Source: Paenibacillus sp. MSJ-34 (GTDB taxonomy: Bacteria > Bacillota > Bacilli > Paenibacillales > Paenibacillaceae). From it: DNA of 34,208 bases. The position numbers were made by a program, and so were the translations under genes. The notes under the pieces are model-generated. The model made no database searches and was not told the DNA's origin. It saw only the letters and a list, made by a program, of their open reading frames with translations. The DNA is taken from positions 1 through 34,208 of the forward strand of contig NZ_JAHLPR010000058.1 of assembly GCF_018918005.1 (NCBI RefSeq), written 5' to 3'. How positions within the stretch are numbered: position 1 is the first letter of the stretch; each line of letters begins with the position of its first letter. Positions 32,158 through 34,208 of the stretch are shown one piece after another.

Positions 32158-32489
32158 ATGAAAATACATCCTCCCTTATCTTCTAAAATTCCATTGCTGA
32201 TTCACAGTATAAGCTCGCAGAACTCGGTTTTGCATCATCTTCGAATGAAACCGCAAGATTTCGAAACAATTTCTTCCTCTCGGCGGCAGCCGACTCTGGT
32301 AAGAAGTAGCTCTTGCGTTGCCAGACGATTCGAAGTATTGAAGACCGTTCTTATATCGTTAAAACAAAAAAGCCGCATCTATGCGACTTTTAAGCATATA
32401 TGTTCTTGTCACCCGATACTAATGAGTCGATTCGTAATGGCAAGACGGATTCTCTTTGATTCCGTGAAGGTTAACATCTACGGGAAAGG
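32158..32489. other. Intergenic region without a recognisable gene
   Basis: This gap holds the ribosome site of the decarboxylase gene, a GC-rich dyad near 32280 (GGCGGCAGCC) and the terminator of the beta-helix gene at 32364-32389. Open frames on the plus strand here show no family resemblance. A TATACT on the minus strand near 32205 could be a -10 element, but its -35 is poor. Confidence 0.5.
32364..32389 (-). terminator. Rho-independent terminator after the beta-helix gene
   Basis: On the minus strand AAAGTCGCAT and ATGCGGCTTT pair around a very short loop and are followed by TTTTTTG. It lies about 100 bp past the stop of the beta-helix gene. Confidence 0.75.
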
Positions 32490-34073
32490 CTAGGTGGTGC
32501 TGTTGATATATGACACGTCAAAATTGTTATAGCCTTGTGCAAAGGGCAAAGTCCACAGGGTACCAAAGATATGTGTAAAATAGAGCTCGTCGTCGATAGG
32601 GTTGCGGCTAAAGGCTCTGGAAGCGCTGTTGTTCGAGAAAATCGCAGCGGGCCCTACAACAAGATTAGCCAGATCTTCATGAACGATCCAAACTCCCCCG
32701 CCGTCGATGATGGCCGTATTGCCAGAAATAGTTCCGCTTTCGATAGTGACAAAGGAATCGGAGCCTGTACTGTTTATACCGCCACCTAAGCTGGCCGTTG
32801 TATGGCCGGTGATTGTGCCGCCGCGCATGGTAAAGGTGGCGGGACCAAAGTTGAATACGCCGCCGCCCCTGCCCTCGGGGGCTGTAGTTATATTGGCGGA
32901 GATTATGCCGCCCTCCATAATAAAGCTGCCGTTACTCCAGTTCAATACGCCGCCGCCGCTGGAGGCTGTATTGCCGGAAATCTCACCGCCTGTCATCACA
33001 AAGGTAGATGCCTGGTTGTTAACACCGCCGCCACTAAATGATCCTGTTATATTTCCTGAAATTTTACCATCATATAGGTTGAAAGTCGCGCCGTTAATAT
33101 TTGTCACACCACCGCTGGTGTCGCCGACGGATGTGTTACCGGAGATTTCACCTCCGCGCATATCGAAGACAGCATTCGCTCCGTTGTTGCGAAAACCGCC
33201 GCCGATTCTAGCGGTCGAATTGCCGCTAATCGCTCCGTCGTTCATGGTAAAATGGCCGCCACTGTTGAATACACCACCGCCGTTGCCTGCATTGCCGGCG
33301 CTGTTTGCGGCCGTATTATCAATGATTGCGGCATTGCCCGACATAGTAAAGGTTCCGCTTAAGTTGAACACTCCGCCGCCGTTTGTAGCCGTATTGTTAG
33401 AAATTGTGCCATTGTTCATAGTGAAAGAATTGGTAGCGCCGAACACATACACGCCACCGCCATTTGAGTTGTCTGCGCTGGCTGTATTGCCGGAGATTTC
33501 ACCATTGTTCATTATACAAACAGCGTTGCCGTTCATGTATATGCCGCCGCCGTTATTAGCCATACAGTGCGCAATCAGAAAATCCCGCATGCTTAGCGTA
33601 CATATGGCTGTATCGCCGCCAACCGAAAGGGCTCCGCCGTTGCCCGCGGCGCCAGATCCGCTTCTCACGCAATTAATAATTGAGCAGCCATCCAGAATCA
33701 ATTGTCCGCCCGAGCTTAAAAAGCCGATACCACCCGAGGTATTATTTCCGTTAAGGACAACGCCTTTGTTTATAGTCATGCTTATATTAGGAACGTCCGC
33801 AAGAGTGGTCCCACCGCTTGGGTTGGTCGAAAAATGACGGAAATTATCGCCCGTTGTCGAAAGTATGACCTCATTTCCGCCGCTGCCATTTGTAATATTG
33901 ATGGTCAGGCTTCTTCTGATCACCACAGAGCTGGTGAACACAAGGTCGTTTTTTATATTAAGGTTTAAAACGTCGCCTTCATTTGCGTTCTCTATGGCGT
34001 TCATTAATTCCGCAAAGGTAGTAATATCAATATCTTCTGACCTGGGTACGGGCGTATCGTTTAAAGAAATCAT
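32490..34073 (-). CDS. Right-handed beta-helix repeat protein (Pmp-like GGG-ISGNTA repeats)
   Basis: The 527-residue product has a short lead (about residues 1-75, FAELMNAIENANEGDVLNL then a pectate-lyase-like first coil). At least ten imperfect 21-30 residue repeats follow, of the form M-x-x-G-x-ISGNTA-(x)-GGGV-x-N-(x)-F (about residues 180-490). Each repeat is one rung of a parallel beta-helix, as in pectin lyases, polymorphic outer-membrane proteins and adhesins. There is no signal peptide, no membrane anchor and no cell-wall motif, which is unusual because such proteins are normally surface-exposed. It is Gly/Asn-rich with almost no lysine. Start ATG at 34071-34073 with AGGAGG 8 nt upstream. 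Exact role unknown; a spore-coat, phage-tail or surface carbohydrate-binding role is possible. Confidence 0.8.
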   Translation of the reverse strand: MISLNDTPVPRSEDIDITTFAELMNAIENANEGDVLNLNIKNDLVFTSSVVIRRSLTINITNGSGGNEVILSTTGDNFRHFSTNPSGGTTLADVPNISMTINKGVVLNGNNTSGGIGFLSSGGQLILDGCSIINCVRSGSGAAGNGGALSVGGDTAICTLSMRDFLIAHCMANNGGGIYMNGNAVCIMNNGEISGNTASADNSNGGGVYVFGATNSFTMNNGTISNNTATNGGGVFNLSGTFTMSGNAAIIDNTAANSAGNAGNGGGVFNSGGHFTMNDGAISGNSTARIGGGFRNNGANAVFDMRGGEISGNTSVGDTSGGVTNINGATFNLYDGKISGNITGSFSGGGVNNQASTFVMTGGEISGNTASSGGGVLNWSNGSFIMEGGIISANITTAPEGRGGGVFNFGPATFTMRGGTITGHTTASLGGGINSTGSDSFVTIESGTISGNTAIIDGGGVWIVHEDLANLVVGPAAIFSNNSASRAFSRNPIDDELYFTHIFGTLWTLPFAQGYNNFDVSYINSTT

Positions 34074-34100
34074 AAAAATAACCTCCTCATATAGTATTTC

Positions 34101-34157
34101 TTGAAGGCAGTTTTGAGTTTACTTCCAGTCCCCTAGGGGACTGGCGGCCGCCTTCAA
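34101..34157. repeat. Nested palindrome upstream of the beta-helix gene
   Basis: A perfect 20-bp palindrome (34125-34144, arms CCAGTCCCCT/AGGGGACTGG) is overlapped by GGCGGCCGCC (34143-34152) and enclosed by an outer dyad TTGAAGGC (34101-34108)/GCCTTCAA (34150-34157). GGGACTGG recurs at 34189-34196. It could be the terminator of a gene off the window, an operator or a repeat element. Confidence 0.6.
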
Positions 34158-34208
34158 AATTTCCAGTTGATCTTTGAAAAATAAATTTGGGACTGGACTT
34201 TCCGGAAT

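Noticed and set aside
32707-33837. 376-codon open frame on the plus strand opposite the beta-helix gene
   Set aside because: Its PPPL-rich repeats are just the reverse complement of the GGG-ISGNTA repeats. There is no ribosome site, and the minus frame has a proper start, ribosome site and terminator.

Overview
The window looks like a chromosomal piece of a low-to-mid-GC Firmicute of the order Bacillales, most likely Paenibacillaceae (a Paenibacillus-like organism). Support: an M-box magnesium riboswitch leader close to the Bacillus ykoK leader, a Suf operon starting with sufC, a cydABDC-type cluster with a short-Q-loop CydA, strong AGGAGG ribosome sites with many TTG/GTG starts, a lipoprotein sugar-binding protein with two MalF/MalG-type permeases, and Fur boxes. 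The family-level assignment is an inference.

Layout. 1-1.4 kb: a truncated MerR regulator that may be cut by a mobile-element end. Two copies of its probable operator follow, one in its own upstream region and one inside a 19-bp-spacer promoter facing an alpha/beta hydrolase that has lost its nucleophilic serine. 1.6-3.8 kb: a PmtA-like methyltransferase convergent with, and overlapping, a cytoplasmic gamma-glutamyltransferase. 3.9-11.2 kb: a carbohydrate operon on the minus strand (ROK kinase, GH4 glycosidase, NagB-type deaminase, binding lipoprotein, two permeases) with a divergent AraC regulator. 11.4-17.3 kb: cydA-cydB-cydD-cydC on the minus strand, encoding a bd-type quinol oxidase and its assembly ABC exporter. 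17.4-21.2 kb: a MoxR-type AAA ATPase with a VWA protein, a decayed methyltransferase, and a conserved protein of unknown function. The ATPase gene and the unknown gene have near-identical promoters, each followed by 8-bp tandem repeats. 21.2-24 kb: an intergenic repeat zone, then a DHA2-family exporter and a MarR regulator whose promoter carries a Fur box and a large palindrome.

24.1-30.5 kb is the most interesting part. An M-box Mg2+ riboswitch with promoter and terminator is followed not by mgtE but by what looks like the last codons of a deleted mgtE, and then directly by a class I (metal-independent) fructose-bisphosphate aldolase. Convergent to it is a Fur-box-controlled sufC-sufD-sufB gene set followed by cofactor-dependent (metal-independent) phosphoglycerate mutase. 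A cysteine-rich ArsR regulator is divergent. Together these suggest a metal-limitation locus. 30.7-34.2 kb: a PLP-dependent group II decarboxylase and a signal-peptide-less right-handed beta-helix repeat protein with a nested palindrome upstream.

Function calls rest on motif recognition by eye; no search or alignment could be run.
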